DNA of 64,000 nt from Dawidia soli (GTDB lineage Bacteria; Bacteroidota; Bacteroidia; Cytophagales; Cyclobacteriaceae), in assembly GCF_018598185.1 (NCBI RefSeq), contig NZ_JAHESC010000018.1:62001-126000 (forward strand), read 5' to 3'. Position numbers and translations under genes: made by a program. Positions 27,515-36,360 of the stretch are shown one piece after another; position 1 is the first letter of the stretch; every line of letters starts with the position of its first letter. The notes beneath the pieces are model-generated. The model was not told the origin of the DNA. It made no database searches and saw only the letters and a program-made list of their open reading frames with translations.

Positions 27515-30500
27515 ATGGCCAGGAGTAAATATTATCTCATAATACTGATCGCAGGGCTCCAGTCCGGTTTACTGGGTGCACAACCGGGCCTTGTCAATTT
27601 TAAGCACTTTTCTTATCGCGAAGGTCTGGTACAAAGCCCCGTTTCGGCATTCCTCCAGGACGATCAGGGTTTTATTTGGTCCGGTAATCTGAAAGGCCTT
27701 ACCCGTTATGACGGCTATGAGTTCAAAACATTCGTGCACAGCGCTTCAGATACCACCAGCATCAGCAATGATCGCGTTAATGCGGTGTTTATGGATAGCG
27801 AAAAAACCATCTGGGTGGCCACCGCGCACGGGCTAAATCGCTTCGATCGCGATCTTGAAACATTTGAATCCATTGACCTCGTCAGGGCAAAAGGCGGCAG
27901 GAACTATATTTCCGCCATCGCCGAAGATGGCCGGAAAAACCTGTGGATCGGTACGTTCGGAGGCCTGAAGAAATTGAATAAAACCACAAAAACACTGGAA
28001 GATGCATCCATAACAGAAACCATTTCGATCGCCAACGAGGCTGTATACTCCTTATATATAGACAACGAAGGAAAACTGTGGGTTGGATCGAAAAGCGGGC
28101 TGAGCAGGTTTGATCCGGTTTCGAGGAAAATACTTCCCCTACCCGACGCCATTCAGGCGAGTACGCTACACCGTTCTACAAAAGTTGTTGCTATCCGTCA
28201 AACGGTCGATGGTGACCTCTGGTTTGGTACGGAAACTTCCGGCGTCTTTCGGTTCAATGCAGTCAGAAACGAGATACGGTCGTACGCTTTCAAAGAGAAC
28301 TGCGCCAATTGCCTGTCGTCTAATTGGATCAAGGATATTCTGGTGTACGACAGCAACACGTTATGGTTTGCCACCCAGAATGGCATCAGTCAGTTGAATG
28401 CCTCAAGCAATCAATTTACCAACTATCTGCACGAATCAACCAATACAAATACGATCAGCGATAATGCAGTACGATGTCTGATGAAGGATCGCGCATCATG
28501 TGTATGGGTCGGCACCTTCTCGGGTGGTATTGATTTCTTTTATCCCGGAAATTCAAATTTTAACAATATCGGTGAAGCCATCGGTCCAAAAGGGTTGTTA
28601 CACCCGCTGGTTAACGCGCTCGTGGAAGATTCTGATGGTTCGCTTTGGGTTGGCACCTATGGCGGCGGCGTAACGCATATCAATCGAAAACTGGATTCTT
28701 TCACGCACTATTCGGTCAAGTCGCCGCGCCATGGAAGGATGAACAATGGTATCAAATCTCTGGCCAACGACGGGGAAAATCTATGGATCGGCACCCTCGA
28801 GGGACTGAGCGTCTTGCAAAAGACGTCTGGAAAGATTACTCATTTTGATATTCCCACCCGGCAGGGCCGGCTCGGCGAAAAGATAGTCCATACGATATTG
28901 CCAGACGACGGCGGTGCATGGATCGGTACAAACGGGGGCGGATTGAAATTCTTTCGTAACGGGCAGACATTACTTTCGCACATAAATGAAGGCAAACCCG
29001 GATCGATCGCAGACAATTACGTTACCGCACTCCTAAAAGATTCATTGAAAAATATTTGGGTAGGAACTCAGGATGGACTATCGTATTACGATACCCAAAA
29101 GAAAGCGTTTACGCAGTTATATCGAAGAAGTAGAGACATTCAAAGCCGCATAAGCCATAATCACATCACTGTCTTCTTCGTTGACTCGAAACACAGGATG
29201 TGGATTGGTACCGAAAGGGGGCTTAATTACTTCGACTTAAAATCAAAGGAATTCTATCCCATCACAGACATATTGGGGCTTGCCGATAATTTCATTCACG
29301 CCATCACCGAAGACAAGGATCAGAATTTGTGGTTTAGTACCGATATGGGCCTTGTAAAATTGTCGTTTCGAAAATTTGGTATCCCGTTTAATGCTGATGA
29401 TTTCCACATTACGGTATACAAATCATCCGACGGATTGCCGTGCAATCAATTTTCAAACACCTGTGGTCTGTCGCTTCAAACGCATGAGCTGGCATTTGGC
29501 GGAACGAATGGGATGTCTGTTTTCTCTCCCGACAAATTGATGGCCAACACCAGTCCGGCAACGATTGTGCTGACAGAAATATTGATCAACAATAAACGCG
29601 TTCCCATCGGAGGCGAATCACCGATAGCAAAGTCACCCACACGGGTTGATAAAATAACGTTGCGCTACGACCAGGGCTCCGTTAGTTTTAAGTTTGCCGC
29701 GCTTAACTATATCAACGCGGAAAAAAGCCAATATGCCATTAGGGTTGAAGGGCTGCGGGGTGACGAAGCGTGGCAGCCCTTGGGCAATCAGCGGATTGTC
29801 AATTTCACCAACCTTCAGCCCGGAAGCTACAAGCTTTACATCAAGGCATCCAACGATGGTAAGCACTGGGGTAACGGGATCAGAGAACTGGCATTGATCG
29901 TGCTGCCACCCTGGTGGCGAACCTGGTGGGCATATGCCATTTATTTTTTGCTGGCAACGGGAGCTGTAACAGCCGTGCTGGCCTTTATGGGGTATCGCCG
30001 GCGAATGCTGGCGGACTTGCAAATGGAACATATTCTCAATGAACGCAGGCAGGAGCTGTATCAAATGAAAATGAACTTCTTCACGAACATTTCGCATGAG
30101 ATCCGGACGCCGCTTACACTCATTCTTGGACCCGTGCAGAAACTGATGGACAGCCTTTCCGGTGAAAGATTGGCCAGTAAGCAACTTCTCCTGATCAGAA
30201 ACAATGCTTCGCGACTCCTGAAGCTTGTCACGGAACTCATGGACTTTCGCAAAGCCGAAGAGGGACATCTGTCACTCTATATCTCCCAACAAGACATCGT
30301 TCCTTTTTGCAAAAAGATATTCGAATACTTCCAGGGGCTTGCGGATGATAAAAGCATTGCTTATGAATTTTTAAGTGATGAAGAATCGATATGGCTTTAC
30401 TTTGATTCAAATCAACTTGAAAAAGTAGTCTTCAACCTTCTTTCCAATGCATTTAAATTCACCCCAGACCATCGTAAGATTGTCCTTAGTATCCAATCCC

Positions 30501-31645
30501 GCGACGAATGGGTCGATATTCATGTCTCGGATAACGGTAAAGGAATTCCCGAAGCTCATCAGGATCAATTGTTCAGGAATTTTTATCAGGTCGACGACTC
30601 CGGCAGGCAGAACATGGGCAGCGGAGTGGGCCTGGCGCTTTCAAAGACTATCGTGGAGCTCCACAAGGGCACGTTGCATTTTAAGAGCGATACCCGGACC
30701 GGCGAAAAAGCCGGTAGTACCACGTTTACGGTGTCGCTAAAAAAAGGGGTAAACCATTTTGATAAGACGCAGATCGTCTCGGAATCATTTTATTCGGATG
30801 ATCGTCAGGAAATCGGTTCGTTTGCAGACCCTGTACCAGGGGATGCCTTGGAAACACCCCGTACAACGCAGGTAAGACCGACCATCCTGATAGCGGAAGA
30901 CAATGACGAAGTCCGATCGTTTATAGCGGATACGTTACGACCAGATTATGAGATCATCGAGTTCGCTAACGGATCGCATGCACTCGTGTCCATGGCGCGA
31001 GACATACCCGACCTCATCATCAGCGACATCATGATGCCTGGCACCGACGGACTCGCACTATGCGCGTCGGTTAAGTCCACGGAGAATACAAATCATATTC
31101 CCGTTATCTTGCTGACAGCGCGTTCGTCTATAGGTAACCAGGTACAAGGGCTGGCAACAGGCGCCGATGCCTACATCTCGAAGCCGTTCAATACAAAAAT
31201 ACTTGAGCTGACTATAAAAAATCTCCTCACGGCCAAGGAGATCATGCGCGAGAAATTTTCGCAACAGCTGATTCTTCAACCCACCAGGATTTCTTTAACA
31301 TCAAATTCACCAGAGGAAAAGTTTATCGGTAAACTGGTATCCATCATCGAATCAAAAATGGATGATCCGCAATTTGATGTCGATGCACTGGTCATTGAAA
31401 TTGGCATGAGCCGGTCTGTCCTCTATAAGAAAGTACAAGCCCTTACAAATTATTCGATTGCTGACCTTATCAAAGAAATGCGATTGAAAAAGGCTGCGGA
31501 ACTTCTCAAGCAGCCATCAATGTCCGTGGCCGACGCGGCGTTTTCCGTCGGATTTAACGACCGTAAGTATTTTAGTAAGGAGTTCAGAAAACAGTTCGAA
31601 ATGTCGCCATCTGAGTTTATTGACGCCCATCAGACGAAGGATTGA
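27515..31645 (+). CDS. Hybrid two-component system protein (Reg_prop, Y_Y_Y, kinase, receiver, AraC)
   Basis: 1376 residues, one-protein signal transduction system of Bacteroidota. Order: signal peptide (1-22), two beta-propellers of Reg_prop repeats (about 25-730; recurring LWVGTxxGL motifs), Y_Y_Y domain (about 735-800), one transmembrane helix (about 808-830), HisKA with His861 (ISHEIRTPLTL), HATPase (DNGKGIPEAH, GSGVGLALSK), receiver with Asp1171 (IISDIMMPGTDG), and AraC-type HTH at the C-terminus. Such proteins sense oligosaccharides in the periplasm and activate nearby utilisation genes. Here no SusCD genes are next to it; the adjacent divergent operon is an unusual target. The gene is visibly richer in AT than the glycosidase genes. 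Confidence 0.95.
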   Translation: MARSKYYLIILIAGLQSGLLGAQPGLVNFKHFSYREGLVQSPVSAFLQDDQGFIWSGNLKGLTRYDGYEFKTFVHSASDTTSISNDRVNAVFMDSEKTIWVATAHGLNRFDRDLETFESIDLVRAKGGRNYISAIAEDGRKNLWIGTFGGLKKLNKTTKTLEDASITETISIANEAVYSLYIDNEGKLWVGSKSGLSRFDPVSRKILPLPDAIQASTLHRSTKVVAIRQTVDGDLWFGTETSGVFRFNAVRNEIRSYAFKENCANCLSSNWIKDILVYDSNTLWFATQNGISQLNASSNQFTNYLHESTNTNTISDNAVRCLMKDRASCVWVGTFSGGIDFFYPGNSNFNNIGEAIGPKGLLHPLVNALVEDSDGSLWVGTYGGGVTHINRKLDSFTHYSVKSPRHGRMNNGIKSLANDGENLWIGTLEGLSVLQKTSGKITHFDIPTRQGRLGEKIVHTILPDDGGAWIGTNGGGLKFFRNGQTLLSHINEGKPGSIADNYVTALLKDSLKNIWVGTQDGLSYYDTQKKAFTQLYRRSRDIQSRISHNHITVFFVDSKHRMWIGTERGLNYFDLKSKEFYPITDILGLADNFIHAITEDKDQNLWFSTDMGLVKLSFRKFGIPFNADDFHITVYKSSDGLPCNQFSNTCGLSLQTHELAFGGTNGMSVFSPDKLMANTSPATIVLTEILINNKRVPIGGESPIAKSPTRVDKITLRYDQGSVSFKFAALNYINAEKSQYAIRVEGLRGDEAWQPLGNQRIVNFTNLQPGSYKLYIKASNDGKHWGNGIRELALIVLPPWWRTWWAYAIYFLLATGAVTAVLAFMGYRRRMLADLQMEHILNERRQELYQMKMNFFTNISHEIRTPLTLILGPVQKLMDSLSGERLASKQLLLIRNNASRLLKLVTELMDFRKAEEGHLSLYISQQDIVPFCKKIFEYFQGLADDKSIAYEFLSDEESIWLYFDSNQLEKVVFNLLSNAFKFTPDHRKIVLSIQSRDEWVDIHVSDNGKGIPEAHQDQLFRNFYQVDDSGRQNMGSGVGLALSKTIVELHKGTLHFKSDTRTGEKAGSTTFTVSLKKGVNHFDKTQIVSESFYSDDRQEIGSFADPVPGDALETPRTTQVRPTILIAEDNDEVRSFIADTLRPDYEIIEFANGSHALVSMARDIPDLIISDIMMPGTDGLALCASVKSTENTNHIPVILLTARSSIGNQVQGLATGADAYISKPFNTKILELTIKNLLTAKEIMREKFSQQLILQPTRISLTSNSPEEKFIGKLVSIIESKMDDPQFDVDALVIEIGMSRSVLYKKVQALTNYSIADLIKEMRLKKAAELLKQPSMSVADAAFSVGFNDRKYFSKEFRKQFEMSPSEFIDAHQTKD

Positions 31646-31910
31646 TTCGTTCGAAACCCATCACGGATCTACCTGCAGGGATCACCATGATGATGATTCA
31701 TTTATCCTGTCAGAAGTACACTTTTTCAGATAGTATCCACCCCAACAGTTGCGAAAACTTTTTTCATCGATCTTTCAAAAAGCAACACTCGGAATACCAT
31801 ATTAAAACATTATATTAGATAGGAAGCCCAACGTACCGTTGTGGACAGTGCATTAGGCTCTTCGTGTTTTCGGCCCTTTCAAACAATACCTGTGTAAGCT
31901 CGGCTAAGGA

Positions 31911-33353
31911 ATGGTGTTCAGAAATCTTCCTATCAGAAAAAAGATCCGCTGGATCATTATGCTCACCAGCGCCGCCGTGCTTCTGTTCACATTTTTATCC
32001 TATCTCGTGTATGAAGTCGTTACTTTCCGCCAAACCTATGTGCAGCAATTATATACCCTGGCCAGGATCATCTCCACCAATTGTACCGCCGCGCTGGCCT
32101 TCGACAATCCCGACGATGCCGCCGAGGTGCTCGGAGCGTTGAAGGCGGAAAAACACATCGTGGCGGCGGCGCTTTACGACAAGCAGGGCAACCTGTTCTC
32201 CAAATATCCCCAGGACTATTCGCTGCATACCGTCCCTCAAGACCAGGTCCAATTCCAGGAAGATCACCGGTTCGAAGAATCACATCTGATCATATTCGAG
32301 CCTGTCGTTCAGAACAACAAAACCCTGGGCGTGTTCTATCTGAAATCGGATATGGACGCCATGTATGAGAGGATCAGCCTGTATGCCTCCATTGCCGCAG
32401 CGGTGATCGCCATCTCGTTTGTGGTGGCGTATTTTTTATCCAACAGACTCCAGCGAAGCATCTCCAGACCGGTGCATGCCCTGACAAGTACGGCGAAGAC
32501 CGTTTCGGAGAAAAAAGACTATTCAGTAAGAACCACCAAAACAGGTAATGACGAGATCGGGTATCTGACAGACGCCTTCAATCAAATGCTTTCCGAGATT
32601 CAGACACAAAACGCCCAGATCCAGCTATTCAATCAAAAGCTTGAGCTCACGATCGAGCAGAGAACCCACGACCTGGCCACTGCTAACAAAGAGCTCGAGG
32701 CCTTCTCCTACTCGGTCTCACACGATCTGCGCGCGCCACTCAGATCCATCAATGGTTACTCCGGTATCCTGATGGAGGACTACGGTCATCTCCTCGATGA
32801 AGAAGGTATCCAGGCGCTGAAATCCATTATGCGAAATGGCATGCGCATGGGCCAGCTGATCGACGACCTGCTCGCTTTCTCCAGGCTGGGCAAACAACAC
32901 GTGGCCAAGTTCAACCTCAATATGACGGCCCTGGCAAAGGCCGTATATGACGATCTCAAAGAACAATATGGAAATAAAAGCGAGATCTTGATCAACCCCC
33001 TGCCCGAGATCAAAGGAGACAGCAGCATGCTTCGGCAGGTCATGCAAAACCTGATCTCCAACGCACTGAAGTACTCCATGAAAAGAGACAAACCCGTCGT
33101 TGAAATAGGAGCCTACAGAGAAAATGGCGGGAACGTCTATTATGTAAAAGACAACGGCGTCGGCTTCAATATGCAGTACTACGACAAGCTCTTCGGGGTC
33201 TTTCAGCGACTGCACAATGTCACCGACTTTGAGGGTACAGGCGTGGGACTTGCCCTCGTACACCGCATCATCACCAAACACGACGGAAGGATCTGGGCAG
33301 AGGGGAAGGAAAACGAAGGCGCAACCTTCTATTTCTCCCTGCCGGTAACGTAA
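31911..33353 (+). CDS. CHASE8-HAMP sensor histidine kinase
   Basis: 480 residues, inner membrane. TM1 about 12-37, periplasmic CHASE8 domain about 38-145 (LARIISTNCTAALAFDNPDD, VAAALYDKQGNLFSKYP), TM2 about 158-182, HAMP about 183-235, then HisKA with His271 ([19 protein letters not shown]) and HATPase ([23 protein letters not shown]). CHASE8 is the sensor of the diguanylate cyclase YfiN (DgcN), which periplasmic YfiR holds inactive; a YfiR-family gene is three genes downstream. The following gene is a CheY-like regulator, its likely phosphate acceptor. The start has AAGGA just upstream. Confidence 0.92.
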   Translation: MVFRNLPIRKKIRWIIMLTSAAVLLFTFLSYLVYEVVTFRQTYVQQLYTLARIISTNCTAALAFDNPDDAAEVLGALKAEKHIVAAALYDKQGNLFSKYPQDYSLHTVPQDQVQFQEDHRFEESHLIIFEPVVQNNKTLGVFYLKSDMDAMYERISLYASIAAAVIAISFVVAYFLSNRLQRSISRPVHALTSTAKTVSEKKDYSVRTTKTGNDEIGYLTDAFNQMLSEIQTQNAQIQLFNQKLELTIEQRTHDLATANKELEAFSYSVSHDLRAPLRSINGYSGILMEDYGHLLDEEGIQALKSIMRNGMRMGQLIDDLLAFSRLGKQHVAKFNLNMTALAKAVYDDLKEQYGNKSEILINPLPEIKGDSSMLRQVMQNLISNALKYSMKRDKPVVEIGAYRENGGNVYYVKDNGVGFNMQYYDKLFGVFQRLHNVTDFEGTGVGLALVHRIITKHDGRIWAEGKENEGATFYFSLPVT

Positions 33354-33374
33354 AAAAACATACCCCAATAATAT

Positions 33375-33824
33375 ATGCATGACTCCATTCATGATGTTGA
33401 CATTCTCCTGGTGGAAGACAATCCCGACGATGCCAAGCTGGTGATCCGCGCCTTAAAAAAATGCAACCTCGGCAACAAGCTTATCCATTTGACCGACGGC
33501 GAGCAGGCCCTGAATTTCCTGTTCGGCAAAGGCGAGTTCTCAGAACGCGAGGTCGAAGAAGATAAACCGCGCGTGATCCTGCTCGACCTGAAAATGCCGA
33601 AAGTAGACGGCCTTCAAGTGTTGAAGGCCATTCGCGAGGACCCCAGGACCAGGGTCATACCCGTGGTCATCATGACGTCTTCAGCGGAGGACAGGGATAT
33701 CGTGAATACTTACAACTCCGGCGTAAACGCCTATGTCGTTAAACCAGTCGGCTTCGAAAATTTTTCGAAAGCCGTGGCCGAGCTGGGCATGTTTTGGCTA
33801 TTGGTCAACCAGACCGCGAAATAA
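33375..33824 (+). CDS. Single-domain CheY/Rcp1-like response regulator
   Basis: 149 residues, receiver only. Phospho-acceptor Asp71 ([12 protein letters not shown]), acidic pair in LVEDNPDD, and Lys in YVVKPVGFENF. The form with a loop insertion and C-terminal helix matches Rcp1-like partners of phytochrome-type kinases. No output domain, so it must signal by protein contact. 21 bases after the CHASE8 kinase and 3 before the TonB receptor. Confidence 0.93.
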   Translation: MHDSIHDVDILLVEDNPDDAKLVIRALKKCNLGNKLIHLTDGEQALNFLFGKGEFSEREVEEDKPRVILLDLKMPKVDGLQVLKAIREDPRTRVIPVVIMTSSAEDRDIVNTYNSGVNAYVVKPVGFENFSKAVAELGMFWLLVNQTAK

Positions 33825-33827
33825 AAC

Positions 33828-35771
33828 ATGAAACTACAACCCCATACGCACTGCGTGAATTGGATCAGGACCGCCACGCCGCTCCTGATGTGCATCTTTT
33901 GCTTCATCGCCCCTCCCGTTAAAAGCCAGGATCTGGAAGTAAAAAAGCTCAAGGCATTGAGCATGGAAGAGCTGATGGAAATAGAGGTGATCTCCGTTTC
34001 CAAACGCAAAGAAAAGATCCTCGAGGCCGCCTCGGCCGTTCAGGTGATCACCGATGAGGATATTCGCAATTCCGGCGTAGCGAGTTTGCCCGAAGCGCTG
34101 AAGTTAGCGACAAACCTGCAGGTGGCCCAGGTCAATGCCAGCCAATGGGCCATCAGCGCGCGTGGTTTTAACAATGTATTGGCAAACAAGCTCCTGGTGC
34201 TGATCGATGGCCGGGTGGTGTATACACCGATGTATGCCGGCGTGTTCTGGGATGTGCAGAATCTCGTGCTCGAGGATATTGAACGGATCGAAGTGATCAG
34301 CGGGCCGGGGGGGACAATGTGGGGTGCCAATGCCGTCAATGGTGTGATCAACATCATCACCAAAAACACCCGCGACACCCAGGGCCTCTATGCAGAAGCT
34401 GCCGCAGGAACAGAGCTTCGCGGCCTGGCCAGCCTGCGCTATGGCGGAAAGCTTTCAAATAAATTATCCTACCGGGTATATGGCACAACATTCAGACGCG
34501 ACAACACCCTGTTCCGCGACAGCATAGAAGCGACCGACGACTGGCAGATCGCCCAAACCGGGCTGCGGTTGGATTGGGAGCCCACGGCCAATGACGCGGT
34601 AACCTTGCAATCCAACTTCTATGACGATCGCCCTGATCCGGATGGCGATCATCCCGTAGCGGCCAGTGGATCCAATGCCCTCGCGCGGTGGAATCACTCC
34701 GTTTCAGAACGCTCGGATTTTCAAGTGCAAATGTTCTACGACAAAACATGGCGCGACTTCCGGAATGGCTTTGCCGAGAAACTCCATACGTATGATCTCG
34801 AAGGTGTATCACGGCACGCCCTCGGGAAAAGACACATCGTGCTGTACGGACTTGGCTTCCGGATGATGGACCACAACGTGAGGAACCTGGAGCTCTTCGC
34901 TTTTAAACCGGCACAAAAATCATTGTATCTATACAACGCTTTTGTGCAGGACGAGATCTCCCTGGCCAAAGAAAAGCTCCGGCTTACCCTGGGAATGAAA
35001 GTAGAGCGAAATACCTATACCGGCTTCCAGTATCAGCCCAATGTACGGCTCACCTGGACGCCGTCGCCTCACCAAACGGTCTGGTCCGCCGTGTCCCGGG
35101 CCGTGAGGAACCCTGCGCGCATAGACCGTGAATTTTTCCTCTACCTCACGCCCGAGCTTCCCTATATTGCCGGCGGAAACTTTCAATCTGAGAAGTTGAT
35201 CGCCTATGAGCTCGGGTGGAAGGCGCAGATCAGGGACAACCTGACCGTGTCCGTTTCGACTTTTTACAACCGGTACGACGACCTTCGAAGTGTCGAACCC
35301 GGACCGCCACCGTTCGGTATTCCCGTTACGTTCGGCAACGGCGTGAAAGGCGATACACACGGTGCCGAGGTATTGCTGACGTATCCTGTTACACCGTCCT
35401 GGAAGCTTCGGCTCGGCTATACGTACCTGAACAAAGATCTCGAGCTCAAACCCGGCAGCGCCGATATGAACAACGGTACGGCCGAAAGCAATGATCCCAA
35501 CCACCAGGCCTTGCTTCAATCCACCGTGCAGTTGTTTAAAGGACTGCGGTTAAGCACCGTGCTGCGTTATGTCGGCAGGTTACCCGAGCCCTATGTAGAC
35601 GAGCATGCCGACCTTGACGTGAGCATCGCCCTGAAAGTGACCCGCAGGATCGAGGTCAACGTAACCGGGCAGAACCTCTTGCAAGATCATCATACGGAGT
35701 TCATCCCTTCTTCTCCCGCGCCGAAAGACATCGAGCGAGGGGTATATGGAAAACTGATATGCAGATTCTGA
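33828..35771 (+). CDS. TonB-dependent outer-membrane receptor
   Basis: 647 residues. Signal peptide ends near KSQ; a plug domain follows (AASAVQVITDEDIRNSGVASL, VLIDGRVVYTPMYAGVFWDV, IERIEVISGPGGTMWGANAVNGVINIITK), then a barrel with a closing Phe (LICRF). It lacks the SusC-type N-terminal domain, so it is of the siderophore/vitamin receptor class. Embedded between signalling genes, overlapping the YfiR gene by 13 bases; it may import or sense the cue for the kinase. Confidence 0.92.
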   Translation: MKLQPHTHCVNWIRTATPLLMCIFCFIAPPVKSQDLEVKKLKALSMEELMEIEVISVSKRKEKILEAASAVQVITDEDIRNSGVASLPEALKLATNLQVAQVNASQWAISARGFNNVLANKLLVLIDGRVVYTPMYAGVFWDVQNLVLEDIERIEVISGPGGTMWGANAVNGVINIITKNTRDTQGLYAEAAAGTELRGLASLRYGGKLSNKLSYRVYGTTFRRDNTLFRDSIEATDDWQIAQTGLRLDWEPTANDAVTLQSNFYDDRPDPDGDHPVAASGSNALARWNHSVSERSDFQVQMFYDKTWRDFRNGFAEKLHTYDLEGVSRHALGKRHIVLYGLGFRMMDHNVRNLELFAFKPAQKSLYLYNAFVQDEISLAKEKLRLTLGMKVERNTYTGFQYQPNVRLTWTPSPHQTVWSAVSRAVRNPARIDREFFLYLTPELPYIAGGNFQSEKLIAYELGWKAQIRDNLTVSVSTFYNRYDDLRSVEPGPPPFGIPVTFGNGVKGDTHGAEVLLTYPVTPSWKLRLGYTYLNKDLELKPGSADMNNGTAESNDPNHQALLQSTVQLFKGLRLSTVLRYVGRLPEPYVDEHADLDVSIALKVTRRIEVNVTGQNLLQDHHTEFIPSSPAPKDIERGVYGKLICRF

Positions 35772-36349
35772 AAAAACCTTTTATCAGCCGGTCTACAAAA
35801 CCCCGCGCTACAGCAATACTGTGCATGGCCACGGTGGTCCTCATGGTCCTGCCCGGTATGCGTGCCCCTTTTCAGGAGGCATCAGAGAGCAAGGCCAATC
35901 AGGTAAAAGCGGTCTTTCTCTATAACTTCACACAATTCGTCGTGTGGCCACAGCACATATTCGACAATGAAACCTCGCCTTTCGTGATCGGCGTGCTCGG
36001 AGAAGATACCTTTGGACCCTACCTGAATGAGGTCATTGAAAGCGAGGAAGTTGACGGGCACCCGATCGTTGTCAGGCACTACAAGAGCATCACCGCCGGT
36101 ATCGACCAATGTCAGATCCTGTTTATCGACAGCTCTTTCCCCGCCGCCAGGCAAGCCATCGAAAGCCTCAAAGGCAAACCCGTGCTGACCGTGAGCGATA
36201 GCCAAAACTTCATGCGTCACGCCGGCATGCTGCGATTCTACATCGAAGGCGGCAAGCTCAGGATCGAGATCAACCAGGAAGCCTCCCAGAGATCCGGCCT
36301 CGAAGTCAGCTCCAAGCTGCTGCGGATCGCCACGTTGTACAAAGAATAG
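35759..36349 (+). CDS. YfiR-family (DUF4154) periplasmic protein
   Basis: 196 residues with an N-terminal hydrophobic signal/anchor (about 18-38). DUF4154 hallmarks: VKAVFLYNFTQFVVWP at the start, FVIGVLGEDTFGPYL, CQILFIDSS, VLTVSDSQNF and GMLRFYIEGGKLRIEIN. In Pseudomonas, YfiR binds the CHASE8 domain of YfiN in the periplasm and shuts it off under reducing conditions. Here the CHASE8 domain in the same operon belongs to a histidine kinase, so the protein likely restrains that kinase (inference). The Cys pairs of Pseudomonas YfiR are not evident, since only one Cys (CQILF) is seen in the mature part. Confidence 0.9.
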   Translation: MQILKKPFISRSTKPRATAILCMATVVLMVLPGMRAPFQEASESKANQVKAVFLYNFTQFVVWPQHIFDNETSPFVIGVLGEDTFGPYLNEVIESEEVDGHPIVVRHYKSITAGIDQCQILFIDSSFPAARQAIESLKGKPVLTVSDSQNFMRHAGMLRFYIEGGKLRIEINQEASQRSGLEVSSKLLRIATLYKE

Positions 36350-36360
36350 TAAAGGCCTCG

